64,000 nt of DNA, taken from Lewinellaceae bacterium. GTDB lineage: Bacteria; Bacteroidota; Bacteroidia; Chitinophagales; Saprospiraceae. Positions within the stretch are counted from its first letter, which is position 1. Every line of letters starts with the position of its first letter. The DNA is taken from NCBI GenBank assembly GCA_016716135.1, contig JADJWX010000005.1, positions 426,271 through 490,270 on the forward strand, given 5' to 3'. This document shows positions 1 to 9,459 of the stretch, one piece after another. The notes beneath the pieces are model-generated. The model ran no database searches and was not told where the DNA came from. It worked only from the letters and a program-made list of their open reading frames with translations. The position numbers and the translations under genes were made by a program.

Positions 1-935
1 GGCAAAATGGTGAAAATGACGATGCGAATGGCAATTGTGTACCCGGCGGTAACTTCCTTGCTGATCTGGCCCAAAATGTAGATCATAAAAATCCAGCTGG
101 CCGAGGCAATCAAATACTGCCCGGTGCTCCCCGAACCGATCGTCAGCAAACGCCGGATAATGATCCAGGCCGGTTTCATTTGATGCAGTCGGATGTGAAT
201 AATTTTGCCCACACCGAACAAATGCCAGAGTTGGTAGCCTACGCCCACCGAGCGGCCGATTGTGGTGGCTATGCCGGCGCCGAGCACGCCCATTTCCGGA
301 AAGGGGCCGATACCGAAAATCAACAGCGGGTCAAGCACGATATTGACGCCATTGGCAATCCACAAGGCGCGCATAGCCGTTGCGGCATCACCGGCGCCCC
401 GGAAAATGCCATTGAGCATCCAGAGCAACAGGATGGGGAGGTTTGCCGTGAGCAACAGGCGGGTAAAGGGCGCGCCGGTAGCCGCCACACTGCTGTCTTT
501 GGCCATGAGCAGCAAAATATCTTCGGCAAAGAAAAAGCCGGGAATGGCAATGAGCGTCGATAAAACAACAGCAATCAGAATCGTTTGCGCGCCGGCCGCG
601 GCTGCCGCTTTCTTGTTGCCTTCCCCGACCCGGCGCGCCACCACAGCCGTTGCCGCCGCGCTCAGGCCGATGGCAATGGAATAGATCAGGGTCAGCACCG
701 ATTCGGTAAGGCCTACCGTGGCAATGGCATCCACGCCGATTTTGGCGACAAAAAAAGCGTCCACCACGGCGAATAACGACTCCATGGCCATTTCCAGGAT
801 CATGGGAATGGACAACAGCACGATAGCCCGGTCAATACTACCTGTGGTAAATTCTTGCTCTTCGCCGTTGACGGCCTGGCGCAAGACCCGGCGCCAACGC
901 TGCCAACGGGTTTCTGTTTTCAATTCTGTTAGCAT
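1..935 (-). CDS. MATE family efflux transporter (N-terminal part)
   Basis: About 311 N-terminal residues of a multidrug and toxin extrusion (MATE) family antiporter; the C-terminus lies outside the window. After a basic cytoplasmic start (MLTELKTETRWQRW) the protein shows a run of hydrophobic segments, and early on the family-typical stretch SIPMILEMAMESLFAVVDAFFV without its ends (IPMILEMAMESLF). A later loop reads VGEGNKKAA, as in the family. MATE proteins export cationic drugs and metabolites across the inner membrane using Na+ or H+ gradients; the substrate cannot be read here. The ATG at 933-935 is the first good start. The gene is divergent from mqnC with about 290 bp between them. Confidence 0.85.
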   Translation of the reverse strand, partial: MLTELKTETRWQRWRRVLRQAVNGEEQEFTTGSIDRAIVLLSIPMILEMAMESLFAVVDAFFVAKIGVDAIATVGLTESVLTLIYSIAIGLSAAATAVVARRVGEGNKKAAAAAGAQTILIAVVLSTLIAIPGFFFAEDILLLMAKDSSVAATGAPFTRLLLTANLPILLLWMLNGIFRGAGDAATAMRALWIANGVNIVLDPLLIFGIGPFPEMGVLGAGIATTIGRSVGVGYQLWHLFGVGKIIHIRLHQMKPAWIIIRRLLTIGSGSTGQYLIASASWIFMIYILGQISKEVTAGYTIAIRIVIFTIL

Positions 936-1228
936 CAGTAGCGTAAACGACGGCCCGGCGGTTGTAGTCTGCCGAAGTGTAGTCTTTCAGTTTTGGTAAA
1001 TGTAATGGTTGTCAAACGGTTGGTGGGGAATGCCCGAACACAAATTAGACCAGTGCAACCGCCCGGAGGTTGTCGGTTTGATCCGGCGCCTGTAAAACCG
1101 GATCGGTGTGGTTTAAGTTCCCCGAATTGCCCAACTTACTTGCCGTAACTTTGTTACGATTTCAATCTCTCGGGTTGTCCGGCGCTCCCTTTTTTTCCGG
1201 AAACCCGCCAACCAGCTACCGTCCTGTC

Positions 1229-2374
1229 ATGCAGCAAATAGAAGATCTCCTCCATCGCGCCCTACAGTTTGAATGGCTCTCCCCCGAAGAAGGTGTTTTT
1301 TTGTTGGAAAATGCCACAACAGCCGAATTGATGTACGTGGGCAACCTGATGCGCCGGCATCACGTGCCGGGCAATGTGGTCACCTGGATTATCGACCGGA
1401 ATTCGAATACGACCAACGTGTGCATTGCCAACTGCAAATTTTGCAACTTTTACCGCCGCCCCGGCCACGCGGAGGCCTACGTAACCACCATCGACCAATA
1501 CAAGCAAAAAATTGAAGAAACTTTTGCCTTCGGCGGGGAGCAACTGCTGCTGCAAGGCGGGCACCACCCCGATCTGGGCCTGCAGTTTTACGCCGACCTG
1601 TTCCGCGAGCTGAAAAAACTGTACCCCCGGCTGAAACTGCACGCGCTGGGCCCGCCCGAGATCGCCCACGTCAGTAAGCTGGAAGGCATGAGCCATTACG
1701 ATGTACTCAAAACACTGAAGGAAGCCGGCCTCGACTCGCTGCCCGGCGCCGGCGCCGAAATTCTCAGCGACCGGGTACGCCGCCTGATTTCCAAAGGAAA
1801 ATGCGGCGGCGAAGAATGGCTTGACGTGATGCGCGCCGCCCACCAACTCCACCTGACGACCTCTGCCACCATGATGTTCGGCCATATCGAAACAAACCTC
1901 GAACGCATGGAGCACTTTGCCGCCATACGACAGGTTCAGTCGGAAAAACCGGCCGACGCCAAAGGCTTCCTGGCTTTCATCCCCTGGCCTTTTCAGGACG
2001 AGGACACGATCCTGAAAAAACTCAAACGCGCCCGCAATGCCGTTACCGGCGACGAATATGTGCGCATGATCGCCCTCAGCCGCATCATGTTGCCCAATGT
2101 GGTGAATATCCAGGCTTCCTGGCTCACCGTAGGCAAACAGGTCGCCCAACTCTGCCTGCATGCCGGCGCCAACGATTTTGGCAGTATCATGATCGAAGAA
2201 AACGTGGTGTCGGCTGCCGGCGCGCGGTTCCGGTTCACTGCAGGTGGTATCCAGCAGGCCATCCGGGAAGCAGGGTTTGAACCCAGGTTGCGCAACCAGC
2301 AATATGAATTCCGGGAGCTGCCGGAAGGGATCGTGCAGCAGGAACTTGACCGGGAGGCCATGCTGGTCGATTAG
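1229..2374 (+). CDS. mqnC: Cyclic dehypoxanthinyl futalosine synthase MqnC
   Basis: Radical SAM enzyme of the futalosine pathway to menaquinone; it cyclises dehypoxanthine futalosine. The 381-residue product has the CxxxCxxC iron-sulfur motif as CIANCKFC (Cys65, Cys69, Cys72), then GGEQLLLQGGHHPDL and the MqnC-typical GAGAEILSDRVRR and EWLDVMRAAH. An upstream in-frame ATG exists at 1106, but the extra 41 residues look non-coding; the start at 1229 (MQQIEDLLHRAL) matches the family. MqnE is the nearest alternative, but the GAGAEIL segment and length favour MqnC. No other mqn gene is in the window. Confidence 0.92.
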   Translation: MQQIEDLLHRALQFEWLSPEEGVFLLENATTAELMYVGNLMRRHHVPGNVVTWIIDRNSNTTNVCIANCKFCNFYRRPGHAEAYVTTIDQYKQKIEETFAFGGEQLLLQGGHHPDLGLQFYADLFRELKKLYPRLKLHALGPPEIAHVSKLEGMSHYDVLKTLKEAGLDSLPGAGAEILSDRVRRLISKGKCGGEEWLDVMRAAHQLHLTTSATMMFGHIETNLERMEHFAAIRQVQSEKPADAKGFLAFIPWPFQDEDTILKKLKRARNAVTGDEYVRMIALSRIMLPNVVNIQASWLTVGKQVAQLCLHAGANDFGSIMIEENVVSAAGARFRFTAGGIQQAIREAGFEPRLRNQQYEFRELPEGIVQQELDREAMLVD

Positions 2375-2570
2375 TACCGCGAACCTTTGGTTTGCAGAAC
2401 CTGCACAATGGACAGGTGCAAGGCCTGCCCCTACTACCCCTGCACGGGTATTCTTTTGATTTTCTGTATCGTACATGCGGTATCCGTCGCATATCCGACG
2501 ATTTCCAGGGCGCCGAAACGGTCTTTTTCCCCGGCTCATGTTCTAACTTCGTGAGAAAATCCGATTAATT
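2375..2570. other. Intergenic spacer with short inverted repeats
   Basis: No gene is visible. Around 2398-2440 the spacer has short complementary GC-rich words (CCTGCAC / GTGCAAGG, then GGCCTGCCCCTAC). They could fold after mqnC but have no clear U-tract. Confidence 0.3.
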
Positions 2571-4949
2571 ATGCGAACAGTCATCCTACTTACCGCTTTC
2601 CTGGTACTTGTTTTGAGCACCGCAAATGCCCAAAATGCGTATTACAAAGTTACCTTCCCCGACGATACGACCTTCGTCGGATGTGGTACAACCCCCGATA
2701 CCATTTATCCGATAATCGACCAGTACCCGGGCTGCTCGTTCAATGTCGGGGTATCGGTAAAAGACCAGGTATTCAACATTACCTCAAATGGAGGATGTAA
2801 AAAAATTCTGCGCACCTGGACGCTGATCTACTGGTGCGATTACGACCCCAACGACCCCTGGCCAACTTTTATCCCCAACCCGCCCGACACCGACGAAGGC
2901 CCCATGGTTTTCGGTATTCCCAACAACCGGGGTCACTTGCAGTACACACAAATCATAAAAGTGGTCGATAGCGACGCACCGGTTTTTGTTGATTGTCCAA
3001 CCGAACCGCTTGAGTTCTGCGACTACACCGGCAACGACCCCGACCAGTACAACAGCGGCTGGGGGGACCTTTGTGAAGGGCCGGTCGATCTGGGGATCAA
3101 GGTTACCGACGCCTGCTCCAGCGCCGATATCCTGTTGAGTTACCGCTTGTTTCTCGATCTCGATGGCAACGGCTCCATGGAAACCTACATCAGCAGCAGC
3201 AGCCCGAATGCCTGGCCGATTGAAAAAATGGTGCTGGGTGGCGACACGCTCATGGCAACCATCGATTTTCCGCCCGGATTCGGCTTTCCCTACGGCACCC
3301 ATAAAATTGAATGGGTGGCCAACGATAAATGCGGGAACGAAGCCATTTGCAAATACGAATTCGTGGTTAAAGACTGCAAAGCGCCGACCGTTGTTTGCAT
3401 AAACGGACTCAGTATCAATATCATGCAAACCGGCATGATCACGCTTTGGGATACCGATTTTATCAAAGATTTGTTTGACAACTGCACCCCGAAAAATGAA
3501 CTGAAAATCGGCGTTCGCAAATCAGGTACCGGCACCGGCTTCCCGGTCGACAGCCACTCCGTGACGTTTGATTGTAGCGAACTCGGTACGCAGTTTATCG
3601 AAATCTGGGCCATTGATGCCTACGGCAATGCCGATTACTGCGAAACCTATGTGATCGTTCAGGACAACATGGGCTCCTGCCCGCCGTCGAACAAATTCAG
3701 CGGCATCATTGCGACGGCCAGCCTGAAGCCTGTTCCGGGTGCGCAGGTCGTTTTGAAAAAAAGTAACAGTGTGCTGACAACGGTGCAGACCGGGCCGGAC
3801 GGCGTGTTTGAAATTGGCCCTCAATTGGCGGGTTGCAACTACAAGCTGATCCCGGCATTCGACAATGATAACCCGAAAACAGGCGTCAATACCCTGGATG
3901 CGCTCCTGATTGGCGGCCAGTTGGACGCTATTCTTCCGCTGAATTCGCCCTATAAACTCCTCGCCGCTGATGTGAACAACTCCGGCGGGCTAAGCCAGGA
4001 TGATATCCAGGCCCTTATCGATGTAGTGCTTGGTAAGCAGGATGATTTCACCAGCAAACCCGTTTGGCAGTTCATTCCGGCAAGCCATCAGTTTGCCGAC
4101 CCAAACCAGCCCTGGTTGGCGCCGATACCCGCTTCCACGCCGTTTTTCTGCTTGTCGGGGGGCATGCAAGCGCCCAATGCCGATTTTACCGGTGTAAAAA
4201 CCGGCGACGTCAACGGCTCGGTCGGCAACAACCTGCATACACCGGATATTGATGACCGGCAGCAGGATGAATCTGTGGCATTCAGCACGTCGAACAAACA
4301 ATTCAAGGCCGGCGCAGAAGTCCGGGTCGAAATCATTACACCTGATCTGGCGGGTCTGGCCGGTTTCCAGTTTACCCTCGACTATGACCCGGAGGTGCTC
4401 ACATTGCTCGAAGTTGACCCTGGCCTGGTGTCGCCCAACTTTACCGCTACGCCGGCCACCGGCCACGTGACGGCCAGCTGGTATTCCACCATTATGCTGG
4501 ACCCGACAATTATTGGTAAAAATATGCGCATGCGGACCTTTACGCTTGTTTTTCAAGCACTTCGCGGGGGGACGCTCAGCGATCACCTGGCCATGAGTTC
4601 GGCGGTTACGCCTGCCGAAGCATACACACGCAGCCTGCAGACGCGTGGGGCAAAACTGAATTTCAAAGCCTTCCCGAGCGGTGCGGCCGATCAGTTGGTG
4701 CTGCTCCCGGTGAGTCCAAACCCGGTAGTCGATCAGTTTGTCGCAACGTATTATTTGCCGGAGGCTGGTCAGACGTTGATGACATTGTCCGACGCCCGTG
4801 GCATGGTTGTTAAAACGGTACAGGCCTATCGCGAAGCCGGCTATCATACCACAACTCTGGAACTCAATAATTCGATACAGTCCGGAATGTTGTTCCTGCG
4901 CCTCGAAGGCCCGGGCGGCGTGGGCGTGCAGCGGGTGCTGAAGCAGTAA
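2571..4949 (+). CDS. Secreted T9SS protein with dockerin-like and cohesin-like domains
   Basis: A 792-residue exported protein. It has a signal peptide (LLTAFLVLVLSTANAQ), an N-terminal region with many paired cysteines and HYR/Ig-like modules (about 30-370), a carboxypeptidase-regulatory-like beta-sandwich (about 380-440), and a dockerin type I-like segment at about 440-485 with the calcium-loop pattern ADVNNSGGLSQDD. A cohesin-like domain follows at about 573-695 (LAGFQFTLDYDPEVLTL), and a T9SS type-A sorting domain from about 708 (VSPNPVVDQF... ending GVQRVLKQ). The sorting domain sends it through the outer membrane for cell-surface attachment or release. The same dockerin-cohesin-CTD order recurs in the protein at 9460-11628. 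Ligand unknown. Confidence 0.8.
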   Translation: MRTVILLTAFLVLVLSTANAQNAYYKVTFPDDTTFVGCGTTPDTIYPIIDQYPGCSFNVGVSVKDQVFNITSNGGCKKILRTWTLIYWCDYDPNDPWPTFIPNPPDTDEGPMVFGIPNNRGHLQYTQIIKVVDSDAPVFVDCPTEPLEFCDYTGNDPDQYNSGWGDLCEGPVDLGIKVTDACSSADILLSYRLFLDLDGNGSMETYISSSSPNAWPIEKMVLGGDTLMATIDFPPGFGFPYGTHKIEWVANDKCGNEAICKYEFVVKDCKAPTVVCINGLSINIMQTGMITLWDTDFIKDLFDNCTPKNELKIGVRKSGTGTGFPVDSHSVTFDCSELGTQFIEIWAIDAYGNADYCETYVIVQDNMGSCPPSNKFSGIIATASLKPVPGAQVVLKKSNSVLTTVQTGPDGVFEIGPQLAGCNYKLIPAFDNDNPKTGVNTLDALLIGGQLDAILPLNSPYKLLAADVNNSGGLSQDDIQALIDVVLGKQDDFTSKPVWQFIPASHQFADPNQPWLAPIPASTPFFCLSGGMQAPNADFTGVKTGDVNGSVGNNLHTPDIDDRQQDESVAFSTSNKQFKAGAEVRVEIITPDLAGLAGFQFTLDYDPEVLTLLEVDPGLVSPNFTATPATGHVTASWYSTIMLDPTIIGKNMRMRTFTLVFQALRGGTLSDHLAMSSAVTPAEAYTRSLQTRGAKLNFKAFPSGAADQLVLLPVSPNPVVDQFVATYYLPEAGQTLMTLSDARGMVVKTVQAYREAGYHTTTLELNNSIQSGMLFLRLEGPGGVGVQRVLKQ

Positions 4950-4978
4950 ACTGCTGAGCTCCTATCGTTTTTTAAACC

Positions 4979-5029
4979 GCAAAGGCGCCAAGATGCGAAG
5001 ATTCAAACTCCGCGTCTTGGCGCCTTTGC
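4979..5029. terminator. Inverted repeat between convergent genes
   Basis: Two 19-bp arms (4979-4997 and 5011-5029, core GCAAAGGCGCCAAGA) pair with one mismatch around a 13-nt loop. The repeat lies between the stops of the T9SS gene and the oppositely oriented ald, and is flanked by T/A-rich tracts on both sides. It is a likely bidirectional terminator. Confidence 0.7.
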
Positions 5030-5038
5030 AGTTTTAAA

Positions 5039-6244
5039 TCAAAAATCAGAAGTGATCAGTAAGTCCAGGTCCGTACTTTTCAGGTGGAACCGTTCGCCCA
5101 GATAGGCGTTGGTGAGGCAGCCTTTGTAGGTATACACGCCGTTGCGCAGGCCCTGGTGGCTGGTGATGAGCGGGATAATGCCGCCAGCCTCCGCTTTTAG
5201 CAGCAGGGAGGTGATAATATTGCTGATGGCAGCGGATGCGGTGCGTGCTACGCGGGAAGCGATGTTGGGCACGCAATAATGGATCACACCGTGTTTTACA
5301 AAGGTTGGTTTTTCCAGGCTGGTTGCCTCCGATGTTTCAAAAACGCCACCCTGATCGATGCTGACATCGATGATCACGGCCCCGGCCTTCATGCCTTTTA
5401 CCACATCTTCCTGAACAACGATCGGCGTTCGCCCGTGTCCGGAGTGCATGGCGCCGATGGCCACGTCGGCGGTGAGTAATTGTTCGCGGAGGTGCATGGG
5501 ATTGATCACCGAAGTATGCAGCTGGCGTCCGACGTGTTTTTGCAGGCGCATGAGTTTGTACACATCGTTGTCGAAAATCCGGACCTCGGCGCCCAGCCCG
5601 ATCGCCGTACGGGAAGCCACTTCAGCCACTACGCCGGCGCCCAGAATGATCACTTTGGCCGGTGGTACCCCGGCAATACCGCCCAGCAATTCGCCCTTAC
5701 CGCCATGGGAGGTGGATAGCAGGTTGGCGGCAATTAAAATAGCGCTTGTGCCGGCAATTTCACTCATTACCCGAACAATGGGAAACACGCCGGTTTCGTC
5801 ATCGCGGATATATTCCATAGCCAGAGCGATTACCCGGCGTTTTTGCAACTTGGTAATGTACTCCGGGCTTAACAATGGAAGGTGGATCGGTGAAATGACG
5901 ACCTGATTAGGGCGCATCAGATCAATTTCTTCGAGAGTGGGTGGCGCGACTTTTAAAAGTACATCGGCCTTAAAAACTTCTTCCCGGTTGTGTGTAATTC
6001 TGGCATTGGCCTCAGAATAATCCATGTCGCTGAAGTGCGCCTTTTCACCGGCGCCGGCTTCAACAAGCACTTCGTGGCCATGTGCCGTCAGGGTGGCTAC
6101 GGAATGCGGCACCAGCGCCACCCGGTTCTCCTGCAGGGTCGATTCTTTCAATATCCCGATAAACAACCGCTGATGCCTGGGAGCGACTTCGAGGGTTTCC
6201 GTTTGCGTGGCCATTTGGCCGAAGGTAGTGCCGAGTGTTTCCAT
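5039..6244 (-). CDS. ald: Alanine dehydrogenase
   Basis: NAD-dependent alanine dehydrogenase of the Ald/PNT family, about 401 residues; it interconverts alanine and pyruvate plus ammonia. The N-terminal domain has GILKESTLQENRVALVP and the expected active-site lysine and histidine contexts (LLKVAPP, SPIHLP). The Rossmann motif VIILGAGVVAEVA lies near residue 200, followed by MHSGHGRTPIVV. The ATG at 6242-6244 is used; a TTG directly before it could also serve. Transhydrogenase alpha subunit is the alternative, but the length and lack of a membrane part favour Ald. It is followed upstream by tsaE on the same strand, 54 bp away. Confidence 0.85.
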   Translation of the reverse strand: METLGTTFGQMATQTETLEVAPRHQRLFIGILKESTLQENRVALVPHSVATLTAHGHEVLVEAGAGEKAHFSDMDYSEANARITHNREEVFKADVLLKVAPPTLEEIDLMRPNQVVISPIHLPLLSPEYITKLQKRRVIALAMEYIRDDETGVFPIVRVMSEIAGTSAILIAANLLSTSHGGKGELLGGIAGVPPAKVIILGAGVVAEVASRTAIGLGAEVRIFDNDVYKLMRLQKHVGRQLHTSVINPMHLREQLLTADVAIGAMHSGHGRTPIVVQEDVVKGMKAGAVIIDVSIDQGGVFETSEATSLEKPTFVKHGVIHYCVPNIASRVARTASAAISNIITSLLLKAEAGGIIPLITSHQGLRNGVYTYKGCLTNAYLGERFHLKSTDLDLLITSDF

Positions 6245-6298
6245 CAATTATTGCTTGCAATTGGGATATTTGTTTGCCGGTTGGCAAACCGGTAAAGT

Positions 6299-6724
6299 CT
6301 ACAAAATTAACAGACGGCGCGCGGTTTCGCTTAAAATTTCCAGTTGAATTTTCGCCGCGTCGTCCGGCAGCAAGGGCTCAACGAGTTGCGGCCATTCCAT
6401 AAAACAGTACCATGGGTCGTCCAATATCTCCTCAATACCGATATCCAATGCCTCCTGCAGGCTGTTTAAACGGTACAAATCGAGGTGGTGCACCAAGGCA
6501 GGTTGATCTGCTGCATCCCGGTAGCCATACTCGTTGATCAGTGAAAATGTCGGGCTTGTAGGGCTTTCTTCCACACCAAGCCAGCGGCAAAATGCCTGCA
6601 CCAGCGTAGTTTTCCCTGCCCCCAGGTTGCCGTACAGGGCTATTTTCCGGCGCCCGGCCAATGCTTCGGCCAGCACCGGGATTTGGGCGTCCAGCTCGGC
6701 CAGGTTGTTAATCAGAAATTCCAA
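6299..6724 (-). CDS. tsaE: tRNA threonylcarbamoyladenosine biosynthesis ATPase TsaE
   Basis: Small P-loop ATPase that works with TsaB/TsaC/TsaD to make the t6A37 modification of ANN-decoding tRNAs. The Walker A motif GNLGAGKTT lies at about residues 32-40, followed by ESPTSPTFSLINEY and HHLDLYRL, both typical of TsaE. The reading frame stays open far upstream, across the divergent murF promoter region, but has no ATG close to the domain. I chose the TTG at 6722-6724, which gives 141 residues, the usual size. The start is uncertain; the function is not. Confidence 0.8.
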   Translation of the reverse strand: MEFLINNLAELDAQIPVLAEALAGRRKIALYGNLGAGKTTLVQAFCRWLGVEESPTSPTFSLINEYGYRDAADQPALVHHLDLYRLNSLQEALDIGIEEILDDPWYCFMEWPQLVEPLLPDDAAKIQLEILSETARRLLIL

Positions 6725-6850
6725 GAGATTTTTTTTGCAAAGGTAAGGCGTTGTACTTTTATAACCGCTCCGGTCAAATTTTCCCACACTCAGTCCCGGC
6801 ATGGATGCACAGGTTGGGAGTAAGGTAACTTGACCGGGCAAGTGAAATAT

Positions 6851-9146
6851 ATGACGTATACCATCCAACAAATTCAGCAGGCGCTCAAAGCCCGTTGGCT
6901 GCAAAAGATTGATCCGGAAGCCAATGTCGAACAACTGCTGCTCGATAGCCGCAGTATCACGGCGCCACGCACGGCCTTGTTTTTCGCGCTTTCCGGCCAG
7001 CGCCACGATGGCCACCGTTTTCTGACGGATTGCTACCGCGCAGGAATTCGGAATTTTATTCTCTGCCGGGAAGTTTCGTTGGATGGCATGCCGGACGCCA
7101 ACGTCCTGCTTGTTCCGGATTCACTGCTTGCGCTTCAGACCCTGGCTGCCTGGCACCGGGCGCAGTTCAGGTTGCCTGTAGTTGGCATTACCGGAAGCAA
7201 CGGGAAAACCATGGTTAAAGAATGGTTGCATCAGCTTTTACCCCGGGAAAAGATGGTGCGGAGCCCCAAAAGCTATAACTCCCAAATTGGCGTTCCGCTT
7301 TCAGTGTGGCAGATAGGTCCTGAGCATCGGCTCGGCGTTTTCGAGGCCGGTATTTCTCAAATGGGCGAAATGGAACGCCTGGCCCGCATTATCCGACCCG
7401 ATATCGGTTTGATCACTAACCTGGGGCCGGCGCACCGGGAGGGATTCCCGTCCGAATCGGTGAAGTTGCAGGAAAAAATGCGCCTGTTCGAGTCGGCAAA
7501 AACGCTGGTATTCTGTGCCGACCATTCGGAAATCAGTGCGGCGGCAAAAGCCTGGGCAGCAGCCCGGAAGGGGCGCTTGCTCCTGAGTTGGAGCCGCACA
7601 GGGCAGGATGTCGCCATTCAGTTTTCCGGGTTTAAAACACAGCTCGGCGGTCGTGTTAAATTTCGGATTGCTACAGCCGCGTCGGCACAAGGGCTGCAAA
7701 AAAATCGTCAATTTCAACATTTGAATGCGGTCCTGGAAATTCCGTACTCGGATGCTGCTTCCATTGAAAATGCCTGCCATTGCATAACGCTACTGCTTGC
7801 GTTGGGCTACCCGCTTTCTGTATTTAGCCGCAGGCTAAAACATCTGGAGCCGGTGGAGATGCGCCTGGAATTGAAGGCCGGGATTAACAACTGTACCATC
7901 ATCAACGATGCCTACAGCAATGACCTGGCTTCGCTGCGCATTGCGCTACATTTTGCGCAGCAGCAATCCCGGGATGGTCAAATTACGTTGATTTTATCCG
8001 ACTTTCTGCAGACCGGTCAGCGCAAAGATCAACTTTACCAACAGGTTGCCGCCGGTTTGTTGGAGCACCATGTTCAGCGCCTGATTGCAATTGGCCCGGA
8101 TACCGGAGCGCTGTTGCGCGCAAAATTACCGACCGATTTTAACGCCAGTTTTTACCCCGACACCGATGCTTTTCTGCAAAACCTGCAAGCCCATGATTTC
8201 AATGCAGACTTGATTCTGATCAAAGGCGCGCGGTTGTTCGCGTTTGAGCGCATTGCACAGCGGTTGGAGCAAAAAGCGCACAAGACTGTGCTCGAAGTCA
8301 ATCTAGGCGCCGTGGTACACAACCTGAACGTGTACAACCGCCTGCTCACTCCAGGCACCAAAATGATGGTCATGGTTAAAGCAGCGGGCTATGGCAGCGG
8401 GGCTGCGGAGTTGGGCCGCTTGCTCGAATTTCACAAAGTTGATTTCCTTGGTGTGGCTTACGCAGATGAAGGCATTGAATTGCGCCAAGCCGGCGTTCAA
8501 CTGCCCATACTGGTGCTCAACCCCGAACCAGCCGGCTTTGACGCCATGCTGCGGCACCGCCTCGAACCGGAAGTGTACAGCCTGAATCTGCTCGATCAGC
8601 TCCTGCATTTTGCCGGGAAAAACCGCGCTATGGCCATTCACCTCAAACTGGACACCGGGATGCACCGCCTGGGCTTTTCTAAAAATGATCTGCCTGCCCT
8701 GCTCGAACGCCTGGGAAACCACCCGAACATCCGCGTCCAATCGGTATTCTCGCATCTGGCCGCCGCCGACAATCCCGTGCACGACGCTTTCACCCATGCC
8801 CAGGCCCGCGCATTTGCCGGTATGTATAAAAAAATCGCCGCCGGACTGCATTACCGCCCCCTGCGCCACCTGGCCAACACCGGCGGCATGGTGCGTGCTT
8901 CGCCTTGCCGGCAATGGCCGCTATTCCGTGTTGGTACACGGCCGTTTGGCGCCTACTGTAGGCAATGTTTGCATGGATATGACCATGGTGGATGTAACGG
9001 GAATTCCTACGGCCAGTGAAGGCGATGAAGTGATCGTTTTTGGCGAGCACCTGCCTGTGCAAACTTTGGCGAATTGCCTTCAAACGATCCCGTATGAAGT
9101 GTTTACGAATATTTCCGGGCGGGTTAAGCGGGTATATTGGCAATGA
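6851..9146 (+). pseudogene. MurF-alanine racemase fusion, disrupted in the racemase half
   Basis: A bifunctional fusion known in Bacteroidota: UDP-MurNAc-tripeptide:D-Ala-D-Ala ligase (MurF) followed by PLP-dependent alanine racemase. The MurF part has an intact ATP motif GSNGKT (about 114-119) and the expected central and C-terminal domains. The racemase starts near residue 480, with the PLP lysine in MVKAAGYGSG (about 509) and RHLANTGGMVR further on. At about 8896-8905 the frame shifts and the text jumps from GGMVR to AGNGRYSVLVHG / NVCMDMTMVDV, so about 60-70 residues normally between them (with the GYGR and GYADG regions) are missing. The C-terminus then runs normally to 9146. As written, no active racemase can be made. 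A separate intact murF lies at 25785-27098. ATG 6851 was preferred to an upstream TTG. Confidence 0.85.
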
Positions 9147-9231
9147 AGCAATTGTGTGGCTGATACACACTGGTCGCCCTACCAACGCCGAGACTGTATC
9201 ATAGGTCCTCGCACGCCCTGGCAATTCCAAA

Positions 9232-9383
9232 TTTTCACCACGAGCCACGGAGGCCCAGGAGGTGTCTTACTCGTCCTACGACTCAAAGTCGTAGGACGAG
9301 TGCCCACATAGTCTGACAAACATACGGCCACGGAGGCCAAGGAGTTTAATGCTCCATGGCCTCCGTGGCTCCGTGGTGAAAAA
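9232..9383. repeat. Nested inverted repeats between convergent genes
   Basis: An outer pair (about 9232-9254 and 9358-9383, TTTTCACCACG.AGCCACGGAGGCC against its complement) encloses a second hairpin (GGCCACGGAGGCC / GGCCTCCGTGGC) and a perfect 15-bp-arm, 3-nt-loop palindrome at 9269-9301 built on ACTCGTCCTACGACT. The block fills the 313-bp gap between murF-alr (+) and the T9SS gene (-) and could terminate both. The inner palindrome has a close relative at 53092-53124. No coding potential is seen in 9147-9459. Confidence 0.7.
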
Positions 9384-9459
9384 AATATTTTACGGCGGGC
9401 ATTTTAGATTTTTCTCTATTGATAAAGCCTCAGCGCCTGGTGAAAAAACACAGCCGTGG

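Noticed and set aside
1262..2539. Long open frame (425 codons) on the strand opposite mqnC
   Set aside because: It is the antisense shadow of a clear radical SAM gene in GC-rich DNA; composition of the peptide is not protein-like.
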